From JBCCXL01 sp039191605 (GTDB taxonomy: Bacteria; Acidobacteriota; Thermoanaerobaculia; Multivoradales; JAHZIX01), in assembly GCA_039191605.1 (NCBI GenBank), contig JBCCXL010000004.1, positions 286,081-350,080 of the forward strand: a DNA stretch of 64,000 nucleotides, read 5' to 3'. The notes below the pieces were generated by a model. That model was not told where the DNA came from and made no database searches. It saw only the letters and a program-made list of their open reading frames with translations. Below, piece after piece: positions 16,711 to 24,299 of the stretch. Made by a program: the position numbers and the translations under genes. Positions within the stretch are counted from its first letter, which is position 1, and each line of letters opens with the position of its first letter.

Positions 16711-17309
16711 GCCGCCACCGGATATCCTCGCTCCCTCTCCTGCTCTCCTGGGCATTGATCGTCGCCTGCGCCAGCAGCCCTCCTGCCCTGCCGGGAGATG
16801 CCTCCTTCGAGGCCGGCGATCTCGCCGCCGCGGCATCCTCCTACCAGCGCGATCTCTGGCAAGTGGAGGACCCGGCCCTCCAGCAGCGCACCCTCTGGCG
16901 CCTGGCCCTGGCCTGCTGTTCAGAAGAAGCCTGGAACCCCGACTGCGCGCAGCACGCCCTGCGCCGACTGGTGGAAGACCACCCCCGGGGGCGCTACGCC
17001 GCCTCCGGCGCGAGTCTGCTGCAGCTCCACGAACAATGGAGCGCGGCGGCGGCGGCGGCGAAGCAAACCCGTGAAGAGCAGGAGCGCTGCCGTAGCGCGC
17101 AGGCGCATTGTGTCCAGCACCTGGAGAGCGCTGAGGGTCAGCTACAGCTGCGCAGCAGCGCCGCGGGAGAGCGCATGGAGGCGCTGGAAGCCGCCCGCCG
17201 CAAGGAGACGGATCTGCTGCAGCAGCTGGCCGACAGCCAGCAGGAAATCCAGCGGCTGCGCCGCGAGCTGGCGCGGCTCCAGGCCATCGACCTCGCTACG
17301 TCGCCGTGA
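16707..17309 (+). CDS. QseG-like lipoprotein, partner of the two-component system
   Basis: A 200-residue lipoprotein with the lipobox LIVAC (Cys21). After it come TPR-like helices (about 30-105, SFEAGDLAAAASSYQRDLWQ) and a C-terminal coiled coil (about 110-195, LQQLADSQQEIQRLRRELAR). The start overlaps the kinase stop by ATGA (16707-16710). In enterobacteria the lipoprotein QseG sits beside GlrK and controls the kinase from the periplasm. The same position, size and coiled-coil composition suggest a similar role here, though there is little sequence identity to rely on. Confidence 0.78.
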   Translation: MSRHRISSLPLLLSWALIVACASSPPALPGDASFEAGDLAAAASSYQRDLWQVEDPALQQRTLWRLALACCSEEAWNPDCAQHALRRLVEDHPRGRYAASGASLLQLHEQWSAAAAAAKQTREEQERCRSAQAHCVQHLESAEGQLQLRSSAAGERMEALEAARRKETDLLQQLADSQQEIQRLRRELARLQAIDLATSP

Positions 17310-17421
17310 ATCCCAGAATCTAAGAATCACCCTGAATTCCACGACCTAACGCTAGGGCTCAGGACGCGGCGAGAAGTCTCAGGACGCAGCGCAGGAGCCT
17401 GGGAGAGCGTGGCGGAGGAGC

Positions 17422-17904
17422 TTAAGCCAGCGCCCCAGCGAAGCCCAGAAGCCGGCGCTGGAGGCCGGTCTGGCCGATGTGGTACGACTCGTGGAAACAG
17501 GTGGTGGTGAGCACCCACTGCACCGACTTCTCCTCGCCGCCGAACATCGCCGGCTCCTTCAGGCGCTCCGCGGTGATCTCTCCCAGGGCCTCGGTGATCG
17601 GCTGCTGAGTGCGCTCGAAAACGTCCAGCAGCTCCTCCAGAGTGCGAGTTTGGGTGCGATCCGGCAGCGGGCCCGTGCCCCGGCGATAGGAAGCCCAGCT
17701 CTCCGGCGCCTCGTCCGATTCCAGCCCCAGGAGGGGCAACATTCCTACCAGGCGAGTCGTCGCGAGATGGCCGACCACCCAGTTGAGGGAATTGCCCGCC
17801 GGCTCTGGCAGCACCAGGCTCTGCTCCTGACTGATGCCGTCCAGGTTCATCTTCAGCAGGTGCAGGTTCAGGCCCAGCTGTACCTGGAGAGTCTTGAGGC
17901 TCAT
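17422..17904 (-). CDS. DinB-family protein
   Basis: A 160-residue four-helix-bundle protein of the DinB/YfiT-like family. The probable metal-binding triad is H46 (NWVVGHLATTR), H138 and H142 (CFHESYHIGQ). Members are metal-dependent enzymes, often thiol-dependent S-transferases or relatives of mycothiol-dependent isomerases; many have no known substrate. It is convergent with the QseG-like lipoprotein gene, and 49 bp separate it from the TOPRIM-like gene upstream. It has GC-rich codon use like the rest of the window, so it probably marks the native edge of the low-GC module. Confidence 0.85.
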   Translation of the reverse strand: MSLKTLQVQLGLNLHLLKMNLDGISQEQSLVLPEPAGNSLNWVVGHLATTRLVGMLPLLGLESDEAPESWASYRRGTGPLPDRTQTRTLEELLDVFERTQQPITEALGEITAERLKEPAMFGGEEKSVQWVLTTTCFHESYHIGQTGLQRRLLGFAGALA

Positions 17905-17953
17905 GGTGTCGTTCTCCGTATCTAGTCGGTTGGGATTCGATCCAAAGCGATCT

Positions 17954-18646
17954 TCAGGCTTCCAGAATTCGCAGATCTCGAAGTGCTGTTTTCAAATGCT
18001 CCTCCACCGCAGTAAAAGCCTGCAACTGCCGCAGGATGCTGAAGCGGGCCCGGTCCGCGATTGCCGGAAGGCGCCGCTGGATCTCACGATCAGCACGACT
18101 ACGACGCCCGCCATACCTAGCAACGGCCCGCAGGATTGCCTTGGGATCCTCTACCATTTCTATTCGACGAGGAGATTTAGTCCAGAAGTCCAATCCAAAG
18201 TCGCTTGGGTCGTTTTCCAGGTTGCGGCGGAAGATGCTGCAAAGCGCATCAAAATCAGCGATCATCCACGATTCTGTTTCCCGAACTGGGATGACAGGAA
18301 TGCAGCGATGACTGCCAGCGAGGCGAGACTCAGCCCGTAGAGCACGGATAGCAGGCGCTACTAGTTGATCGTATTGCTCGACGGGCTGAGAGTCTCCGTC
18401 GGCGTGGATAAAAAGAAGGTTCCACGCCTGTCTTGCCGAAAGTGCACTATCGCAAATTCTCGTCGTGCGATTGTGTCCAGCCTTCAAACTACCGTCTGGA
18501 GAGTGAAGGCTCACCACCTCCGGCCAGACCTCAACGGTCTCCCTAGCCGAACGACAAAGTTCCTCTGTCAACCGCAGCAGCAGAGTCGGTAAGAAGCGGT
18601 GGTCCGATGGGCCTTCTGCGAAGAGAGCTAGGTGGATCGAACGCAT
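17954..18646 (-). CDS. DUF4276/TOPRIM-like protein, partner of the AAA ATPase
   Basis: A 230-residue protein with the marks of a TOPRIM-fold nuclease of the DUF4276 type: an early glutamate in LFAEGPSDHRFLP (E11), an acidic pair in LLFIHADGDS (D83, D85) and the late VRETESWMIAD segment (E123/E125). The C-terminal half is basic and helical. It follows the AAA ATPase gene after 28 bp on the same strand. ATPase plus TOPRIM pairs recall split OLD-type nucleases and the PARIS defence system, in which the ATPase controls a TOPRIM effector. No established system of exactly this composition is claimed. Its coding sequence is clearly lower in G+C and uses A/T-ending codons, unlike its neighbours, which suggests transfer. 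Confidence 0.82.
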   Translation of the reverse strand: MRSIHLALFAEGPSDHRFLPTLLLRLTEELCRSARETVEVWPEVVSLHSPDGSLKAGHNRTTRICDSALSARQAWNLLFIHADGDSQPVEQYDQLVAPAIRALRAESRLAGSHRCIPVIPVRETESWMIADFDALCSIFRRNLENDPSDFGLDFWTKSPRRIEMVEDPKAILRAVARYGGRRSRADREIQRRLPAIADRARFSILRQLQAFTAVEEHLKTALRDLRILEA

Positions 18647-18674
18647 GGTTTATCTTCAGAAAACCTAAGCAATC

Positions 18675-20108
18675 TCAGATACCTGCATCGGCCGCTGCCA
18701 GAAATTGCGAGGCCTGGAGGTCGGTCATCGAACTCGGCCGCCCATCGCCATCTTCCACAGCTCCCATTCCCAGCTGAAGGGGAAACTCAAGGGGAACCAT
18801 CTTGGTTCGCCCACGGCGTCCTAGAGGCGAGAGTTCCGAGGCCCCAGGAAACAAGGGCACCATCTGAGCAAAGTAGGCTCGTACCGGCGGCTTGATCTCT
18901 TCCTTGAAGAATCCGTGTAGCGCCGCGAGAACCACTGGCGAATGACTATTGAGCAGAAGTTGGGTCAAGGGTAAAGGATGAGCAGGGCGTTCTACCATCG
19001 CGGGATCGACCACCAGGTCTCTCAACAGAGGGATTAGCTCCCGTAGGCGACCGGGATGAATTCCGTTTTCGGGCTCCTCAAGACAAAGTACTCCGGAATA
19101 CTCTGGGTCTCTGAGGTACGTCAGCAATGCAAGCAGACGTAGAGTTCCATCAGAAGCTAGAGCAGCAGGAACTTCTAATCCGTCCTTGAGCTGGAAGAGA
19201 ACCTGGTTCTTCCTCCCGTCCTCCGCCTTCGTCACTCGCACATCGCGAACCATTGGAATGACCACAGCTAGGTCGAGACTCAGCTCTTGCAGAATTCCTT
19301 CTTGGTCATTCGTTCTGCTCTCCGTCTCGATACGGTCGAGCACCGAAGCGAGATTACTGGCATCCACCTTGAGGGCCCCGCGATCGAGTGGGTCCACCGG
19401 CTTCCGAATCTCTGCTGGGTTGATATGCAACAAGCGAAGATTTCGCAGCTCTTCTCGCAGCGCGAAGAGGTGAGCAAACTCAGTATTCTCCGCAGACGCG
19501 AGAGCCAGTACATCCCCAGCAACTCCCCGTCGCTTCCGACCCTGTTTCCCGTCTTGGCTCAGCTCAAAGGTGATGATCCCCGTCATCTCATCAGGGCCCG
19601 TCCTAAGAAACGGCACCCGGCTACGCCCATAACGAAGGTAGTCAGCGGAAAACTCCTTCGAGACACAGAAAGCCTTAGTTAATCTCTCTCTGTCTTCTGT
19701 CTTCAGAAGAGCGCGAGCCAGCTCGTGAACAACCTGAACCCGCTCCAGCCCTTGAGCATCGCTGCGTCGCCTTAACCTCACTTCGTAGCGCAATCGAGTC
19801 CATTGAAGGTCTCGTTGGTTGCCCCATGGATCCTTCACTTGTCCAGGCAATAACACCTCAACCGCAAAGGACATTTCACCGACCGCGCCACCCTCGGCAT
19901 CTCGACCAAATAGCTCGTGCAGCTCCCCTCGTGACCTGGCTGCTGCTTGCTGCAGATTGCCTTCGGTCAGCGCCGATAAAAAAAGCAGCGCATCAAAGAG
20001 GTTGGATTTTCCAGCACTGTTCGAGCCGAGAATCACCGTCAACGGAGCAAGGTCTAATTCAAAGTCCTCAAAACTCTTGAATCCATTGATCTCGATGCGA
20101 GTTAGCAT
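18675..20108 (-). CDS. AAA family (OLD/RecF-like) ATPase, defence-type
   Basis: A 477-residue ATPase related to the SMC/RecF/OLD group (AAA_21). Walker A is GSNSAGKSN (28-36) after the typical start MLTRIEINGFKSFEDFELDL. Late motifs are ASDGTLRLLALLTYL (signature helix), VLCLEEPENGIHP (Walker B with the catalytic glutamate) and LLLNSHSPVVLAAL (H loop). The middle (about 60-290) is variable and charged. I chose the ATG at 20108 because the Walker domain starts there; the open frame runs 123 codons further into the hydantoinase gene's antisense but has no homology. Together with the TOPRIM-like gene it forms a two-gene unit of low G+C between hyuB and the DinB gene, on the same strand as both. 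Confidence 0.88.
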   Translation of the reverse strand: MLTRIEINGFKSFEDFELDLAPLTVILGSNSAGKSNLFDALLFLSALTEGNLQQAAARSRGELHELFGRDAEGGAVGEMSFAVEVLLPGQVKDPWGNQRDLQWTRLRYEVRLRRRSDAQGLERVQVVHELARALLKTEDRERLTKAFCVSKEFSADYLRYGRSRVPFLRTGPDEMTGIITFELSQDGKQGRKRRGVAGDVLALASAENTEFAHLFALREELRNLRLLHINPAEIRKPVDPLDRGALKVDASNLASVLDRIETESRTNDQEGILQELSLDLAVVIPMVRDVRVTKAEDGRKNQVLFQLKDGLEVPAALASDGTLRLLALLTYLRDPEYSGVLCLEEPENGIHPGRLRELIPLLRDLVVDPAMVERPAHPLPLTQLLLNSHSPVVLAALHGFFKEEIKPPVRAYFAQMVPLFPGASELSPLGRRGRTKMVPLEFPLQLGMGAVEDGDGRPSSMTDLQASQFLAAADAGI

Positions 20109-20140
20109 GCTTGTTGGAACTCTTGATTTGGTTTGACGAC

Positions 20141-20171
20141 CTGAACTTCGCGCAGCGTATACCGAGTTCAG
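20141..20171. promoter_or_regulatory. Inverted repeat upstream of the AAA-TOPRIM unit
   Basis: CTGAACT (20141-20147) and its complement AGTTCAG (20165-20171) flank a 17-base spacer containing GTATAC. It lies 33 bp before the ATPase ATG and 20 bp past the end of hyuB. It could be an operator over the module's promoter or a terminator hairpin for hyuB. There is no T tract. Confidence 0.4.
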
Positions 20172-20190
20172 GGTTCTAAGGAGGAGCGTA

Positions 20191-21846
20191 TCAGGTCCTT
20201 TCCGGATCCCGAGCTGGAGCGATCTCCGTCTCGGAGCCCGGGCTACCCCACCCGCCGCCGCCGGGGGTTTCCAGCACCAGTCGATCACCGGCCCGAACAT
20301 CCCGCGCGTCGATCGCCTCGAGGGGTTGGGGCTCGCCCCCGCTGACCGGGACGATGACCTGCCGCCCCGGCAGACCAGCCCCGCCACCCTCCGCTCCCGG
20401 GGGCCCGGAGCGACGGTGCTGGGACAGCAGGGAGAGGGCCATCGGCTGCAGAAAGACGATCTCCCGCACCACCCCATCGCCGCCCCGATGCTGCCCCTCT
20501 CCTCCAGAGCCGCGGCGCAGAGCGAAGCGCTCCAGGCGCACCGGGTAGCGATGCTCCAGCACCTCCGGATCGGTGATGCGGGTATTGGTCATGTGGGTAT
20601 GAACGCCGCTAGCTCCGGCGAAATCCGGGCCCGCGCCGGCGCCGCCACACACCGTCTCGTAATAGCCGAAGCTCTCGTTGCCGAAGAGGGTGTTGTTCAT
20701 CGTTCCCTGGGAGGCCGCGGCCAGCCCGAAGGCCATCAGCAGCACCTCCACCACCCGCTGGCTGGTTTCAACGTTGCCCCCCACCACCGCCGGCGCCCGC
20801 TCCGGGGAGAGGTCGAAGGGCGGGTTCAGCAGCCCCGGCGGCAGCACCATCTCCACCGACTCCAGCAGCCCCTCGTTGAGGGGTAGCGAATCCTGGAGCA
20901 ACAGGCGCAGCACGTAGAGCACCGCGCTGGTAGTCACCGCCGGCGGCGCGTTGAGGTTGCCCCGATGCACCGGCCCGGAGCCGCTGAAGTCCACCCGCAG
21001 GCCGCTCCCCTGGCGGTGAATGGCGACCTTCAAGGGGGTGCCGTCATCCAGGCGGGTCAAGGCCTTCCAGGGGCCCTGGGGCAGGGTGGTGAGGGCCTGG
21101 CTCAGGGCGTCCTTCGCCAGCTGGCGAAGGCCCTTCATCTGGGCGAGGACGACCGGTGCCCCGTGATCTTCCGCCAGCTGCCGCAGGGCGGCGGCCCCCC
21201 GGTGGTTGGCGGCCACGGCGGCGGCGAGGTCCGCGAGATTTTCTTCCAACGACCGGCTGGGATAAGGGCCCGACATCAGCCGCCGGCGGATTTGATCCCA
21301 CCGCGGGGTGCCGCGGCGCAGCAGATAGGTGGGCGATAGCACCACCCCCTCCTCCGCCAGGCAGCTGGCGGACGGAGGCATCGAGCCGGGGCGGGCGCCG
21401 CCGATCTCCGCATGATGAGCGCGGCTGGCGACATAGCCCAGCAGCGAGCCCCGCGGTGAACTATGGGCTTCGAGCTCACAGTCTTGTTCTTCCTCGGTGG
21501 CGAATACCGGCGTGATCACCGTGACGTCCGGCAGGTGAGAGCCGCCGAAGGCCGGGTGGTTGGTGACCACCACGTCTCCCGGCTCCATCGCCAGCTCCGC
21601 CACCACCGCCCGCACGCAGAGCCCGAGGGCACCGAGATGCACCGGAATATGCGGAGCGTTGACCACCAGCCGGCCCTGCGGGTCCAGCAGGGCGCAGGAG
21701 AAGTCCAGTCGCTCCTTGACGTTGGTGGACATCGCGGTACGCCGCAGCTGTTCCCCCATCTCTCGAGCGAGGGCAGCGAATCGCTGGGTGAAGAGCTCCA
21801 GCTGCGCCGCCGCCGCCGCCTTCGAACCCTCCGGGCGCTGCGACAT
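20191..21846 (-). CDS. hyuB: Hydantoinase B/oxoprolinase beta subunit
   Basis: A 551-residue HydB-family protein. Family segments are visible: RRTAMSTNVKERLDFSCALL near the N-terminus, PGDVVVTNHPAFGGSHLPDV, the HAEIGGARPGSMP region with likely metal-binding histidines, VVGGNVETSQRV, GTMNNTLFGN and, near the end, GGEPQPL. The ATG at 21846 shares a base with the stop of hyuA (TGATG), so the two subunits are coupled. Such pairs carry out ATP-dependent opening of 5-oxoproline or hydantoin-like rings; the exact substrate is not readable. Open frame upstream of the ATG in this phase is an overlap shadow of hyuA. Confidence 0.9.
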   Translation of the reverse strand: MSQRPEGSKAAAAAQLELFTQRFAALAREMGEQLRRTAMSTNVKERLDFSCALLDPQGRLVVNAPHIPVHLGALGLCVRAVVAELAMEPGDVVVTNHPAFGGSHLPDVTVITPVFATEEEQDCELEAHSSPRGSLLGYVASRAHHAEIGGARPGSMPPSASCLAEEGVVLSPTYLLRRGTPRWDQIRRRLMSGPYPSRSLEENLADLAAAVAANHRGAAALRQLAEDHGAPVVLAQMKGLRQLAKDALSQALTTLPQGPWKALTRLDDGTPLKVAIHRQGSGLRVDFSGSGPVHRGNLNAPPAVTTSAVLYVLRLLLQDSLPLNEGLLESVEMVLPPGLLNPPFDLSPERAPAVVGGNVETSQRVVEVLLMAFGLAAASQGTMNNTLFGNESFGYYETVCGGAGAGPDFAGASGVHTHMTNTRITDPEVLEHRYPVRLERFALRRGSGGEGQHRGGDGVVREIVFLQPMALSLLSQHRRSGPPGAEGGGAGLPGRQVIVPVSGGEPQPLEAIDARDVRAGDRLVLETPGGGGWGSPGSETEIAPARDPERT

Positions 21847-24299
21847 CACCGCTGCTCTCCGAAGCGCTGCAGCACGAGGGCGCCGGCGGTATCCAGCGCG
21901 CCACGCCAGCCGGCCTCCACCACCGTGGTGGAGTGACGCTCCTCCACCAGGGCCGGACCTTCGAGGCGCTCCCCCGGCAGCAAGTCCTCCCTCCGGTACA
22001 CCGGCACCTGCTGCCGGGCTCCTCCCAAGAAAGCCCGGCGCCAATGCCCCGCATCGGCGGTGCTGCGGGCCGGAGTCGCAGCGAAGGGAGCGATCGAGGG
22101 GCGCTGGGAAGCCGCCACCACCCGCAGGCTCTCGATTTCCAGCGGTCGCTCCTCGGAGCGGTAGCCGAAATTGGCCTCGTAGACCTGGTGGAAGGCCTCC
22201 CTCAACTCGATCTTCAGCTGCTCCTCTTCGGCATCGGGCCACGGCACCGTGAGCGAGCTCTCCTGACCCACCCAGCGCAGGGCGGCCTCGCGGCGGATGA
22301 TCTCCACGTCCTGCGGCGCCACCCCCTCGGCCCGCACCTGCCGAAGGGCCCGCCGCTCGAGTCGTCGCAGCCGCGCTCCCAGCCCGAGGCCATCGTCCCG
22401 AGGGTGCTCCTGCAGTTCTTCCTGGTGCCGAGGAACGCCCAGCGCCTCCAGCACCTGCTCCTCCTCCAGGGCCTCTACCCTGGCCTCCGCCAGACCGACG
22501 GCGGAGAGCAGCGCCGCCGCTTCCGGCACCAGCACCCGCTGTACGCCGAGCTGCTGCGCCACCGCACAGGCGTGTTGGGCTCCGGCGCCGCCGAAGGCGA
22601 TGAGCGTATGCTCTCTCGGATCATAGCCGCGGGCCACCGAGATCGCCCGCATCGCCCCCGCCATGCGCTCGTCGGCGATGCGCAGGAAGCTCGCCAAGAC
22701 CTCGTCTGACTCCTCGTCCCCGGGGCTGGCCTGGGAGCCTAGCGCCGCGAGCAGCGAGCGCAATCGATCCCTGGCGGACTCTGGATCCAGTGGAATCTCG
22801 AAGGAGCGGGTTCCGAGACGGCCCAGCAGGAGATTCACGTCGGTGAGGGTGAGGGGGCCACCGGCGCCATAGCAGGCAGGCCCCGGCGTGGCGCCGGCGC
22901 TCTCCGGCCCCACCCGCAGCCGGTGGCCGTCGAAGGAGCAGATCGAGCCACCCCCGGCGGCGACGGTCTCCACCGCCACCGCCGGCACCAGGAGCCCCGC
23001 ATCCCCCACCTCCACGCGATGCCGTAGATCGACCTCCCCATCGACCCGGGAGACGTCGGTGGAGGTGCCCCCCATATCGAAGGTGAGTAGCGCCCCGAAG
23101 CCGCTGCGCCGCCCGGCGGCAGCAGCTCCCACCACTCCCCCCGCCGGCCCGGAGAGCAGACTATCGACGGCGCGGAACTCCTCACCGCCGACCAACCCGC
23201 CGGCGCTATTCAAGACCCGCAGCGTGCTCCCCGCCGCCAGGGGCGACGCCACTCGCCCCACGTAGCGCCGAATCACCGGCCCCAGGTAGGCCTCCGCTAC
23301 CGTCGTCTGGGCTCGATCCAGCAGGCCCAATCGTGGGGTAAGAGCGCTGGAGCGCACCACGTGGCGAAATCCCAGATCTCGCAAAAAAACCTCCACATGC
23401 TCCTCGTGGCAGGAACGCCGCCAGCTGTGGGCCAGCACCACCGCCGCGCTACCCACCCCCTCCGCCAGCACCGCTTCGGCCTGCTCCCGCAGGCGCTCCA
23501 CCTTTAGCGGCCGCAGCACCTCACCTCGAGCGTCTAGGCGTTCCGCCACCTCCACCACTCGCTCGAACAGGGGCTCCGGTCGGCGAATATCCAGGGCGAA
23601 GAGATCTGGCCGCTGCTGCGTTCCGATGCGCAACAGATCGGCGAAGCCCGCGGTAATGAAGAGCGCCACCCGTGCACCGTTGTGCTCCAGTAGCGCGTTG
23701 GTGCCGCGGGTAGTGGCGATACGCAGATCCAGCGGCGGTAGCGACGAGTCGAGGGCGGTGCCGGTGAGCAGCCGGGCCCCGAGGATCGGCGCCTCGTCCT
23801 CTCCCTGAATCTCGACTCGTTGACCCACCGCCACGGGGGGGTCCCCCGCGAACTCATCGGCCAGCACCCCAGCATCCAGCACCCCAGCATCCAGCACCCC
23901 AGCATCCAGCACCCCAGCATCCAGCACCTCAGCGGCCAGCCGCAGGCGGGCTACCGGATGCTCGCCGCTTCCCGCTCCCGACTCTCGCCGCAGCTCCATC
24001 ACGCGCCGCCGCGACCCTCTCGGAAGCACGCGACATTGAGCCCCGCTCCAGCCGTCCGCGGGTAAATCGAAGTGCAGAAAGGCACCCTCCACCCAAAGCA
24101 GGTCCGGGCTCTCAACTCGAACGATCTCGCCCCGCACCGCACCGGTGGACAGCACCTTGGCCCGTCGCTGCCGGCCCTCGGGATCCACCCCATAGCAATC
24201 CGTGAAGGTCCCGCCGGTGTCGCAGGCGATGCGCCAGCGGCCCGGTGCGGGGGAGGAAGAGCCGGCGGAGGCGGGTGAACCCGGATCAGCGTCGATCAC
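21846..24299 (-). CDS. hyuA: Hydantoinase A/oxoprolinase alpha subunit
   Basis: A HydA-family ATPase subunit of about 817 residues. N-terminal phosphate motif: IACDTGGTFTDCYGVD. Later: TRGTNALLEHNGARVALFIT, LNSAGGLVGG, the second ATP motif LTFDMGGTSTDVSRVDGEV, AVAAGGGS-type segment VAAGGGSICSFDG, PGPACYG, and FGGAGAQHACAVAQ. I prefer the GTG at 24299, 21 residues before the first conserved segment, because it overlaps the upstream gene by only 14 bp; a GTG at 24362 is also open. An alanine-valine-leucine-aspartate repeat (five-residue unit AGVLD, about four copies) expands an N-terminal loop. It acts with the coupled HyuB on 5-oxoproline or a related cyclic amide. Confidence 0.88.
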   Translation of the reverse strand: MIDADPGSPASAGSSSPAPGRWRIACDTGGTFTDCYGVDPEGRQRRAKVLSTGAVRGEIVRVESPDLLWVEGAFLHFDLPADGWSGAQCRVLPRGSRRRVMELRRESGAGSGEHPVARLRLAAEVLDAGVLDAGVLDAGVLDAGVLADEFAGDPPVAVGQRVEIQGEDEAPILGARLLTGTALDSSLPPLDLRIATTRGTNALLEHNGARVALFITAGFADLLRIGTQQRPDLFALDIRRPEPLFERVVEVAERLDARGEVLRPLKVERLREQAEAVLAEGVGSAAVVLAHSWRRSCHEEHVEVFLRDLGFRHVVRSSALTPRLGLLDRAQTTVAEAYLGPVIRRYVGRVASPLAAGSTLRVLNSAGGLVGGEEFRAVDSLLSGPAGGVVGAAAAGRRSGFGALLTFDMGGTSTDVSRVDGEVDLRHRVEVGDAGLLVPAVAVETVAAGGGSICSFDGHRLRVGPESAGATPGPACYGAGGPLTLTDVNLLLGRLGTRSFEIPLDPESARDRLRSLLAALGSQASPGDEESDEVLASFLRIADERMAGAMRAISVARGYDPREHTLIAFGGAGAQHACAVAQQLGVQRVLVPEAAALLSAVGLAEARVEALEEEQVLEALGVPRHQEELQEHPRDDGLGLGARLRRLERRALRQVRAEGVAPQDVEIIRREAALRWVGQESSLTVPWPDAEEEQLKIELREAFHQVYEANFGYRSEERPLEIESLRVVAASQRPSIAPFAATPARSTADAGHWRRAFLGGARQQVPVYRREDLLPGERLEGPALVEERHSTTVVEAGWRGALDTAGALVLQRFGEQR
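23862..23928. repeat. 15-bp tandem repeat inside hyuA
   Basis: The plus-strand unit CAGCACCCCAGCATC occurs four times (23862, 23877, 23892, 23907) followed by a seven-base remnant. On the minus strand it encodes repeated AGVLD. The four copies are identical, which indicates recent expansion. Confidence 0.95.

Noticed and set aside
20109..20477. 123-codon N-terminal extension of the AAA ATPase frame
   Set aside because: The frame stays open antisense to hyuB only because of high G+C. The ATPase domain begins at the ATG at 20108 and the extension has no sensible sequence.
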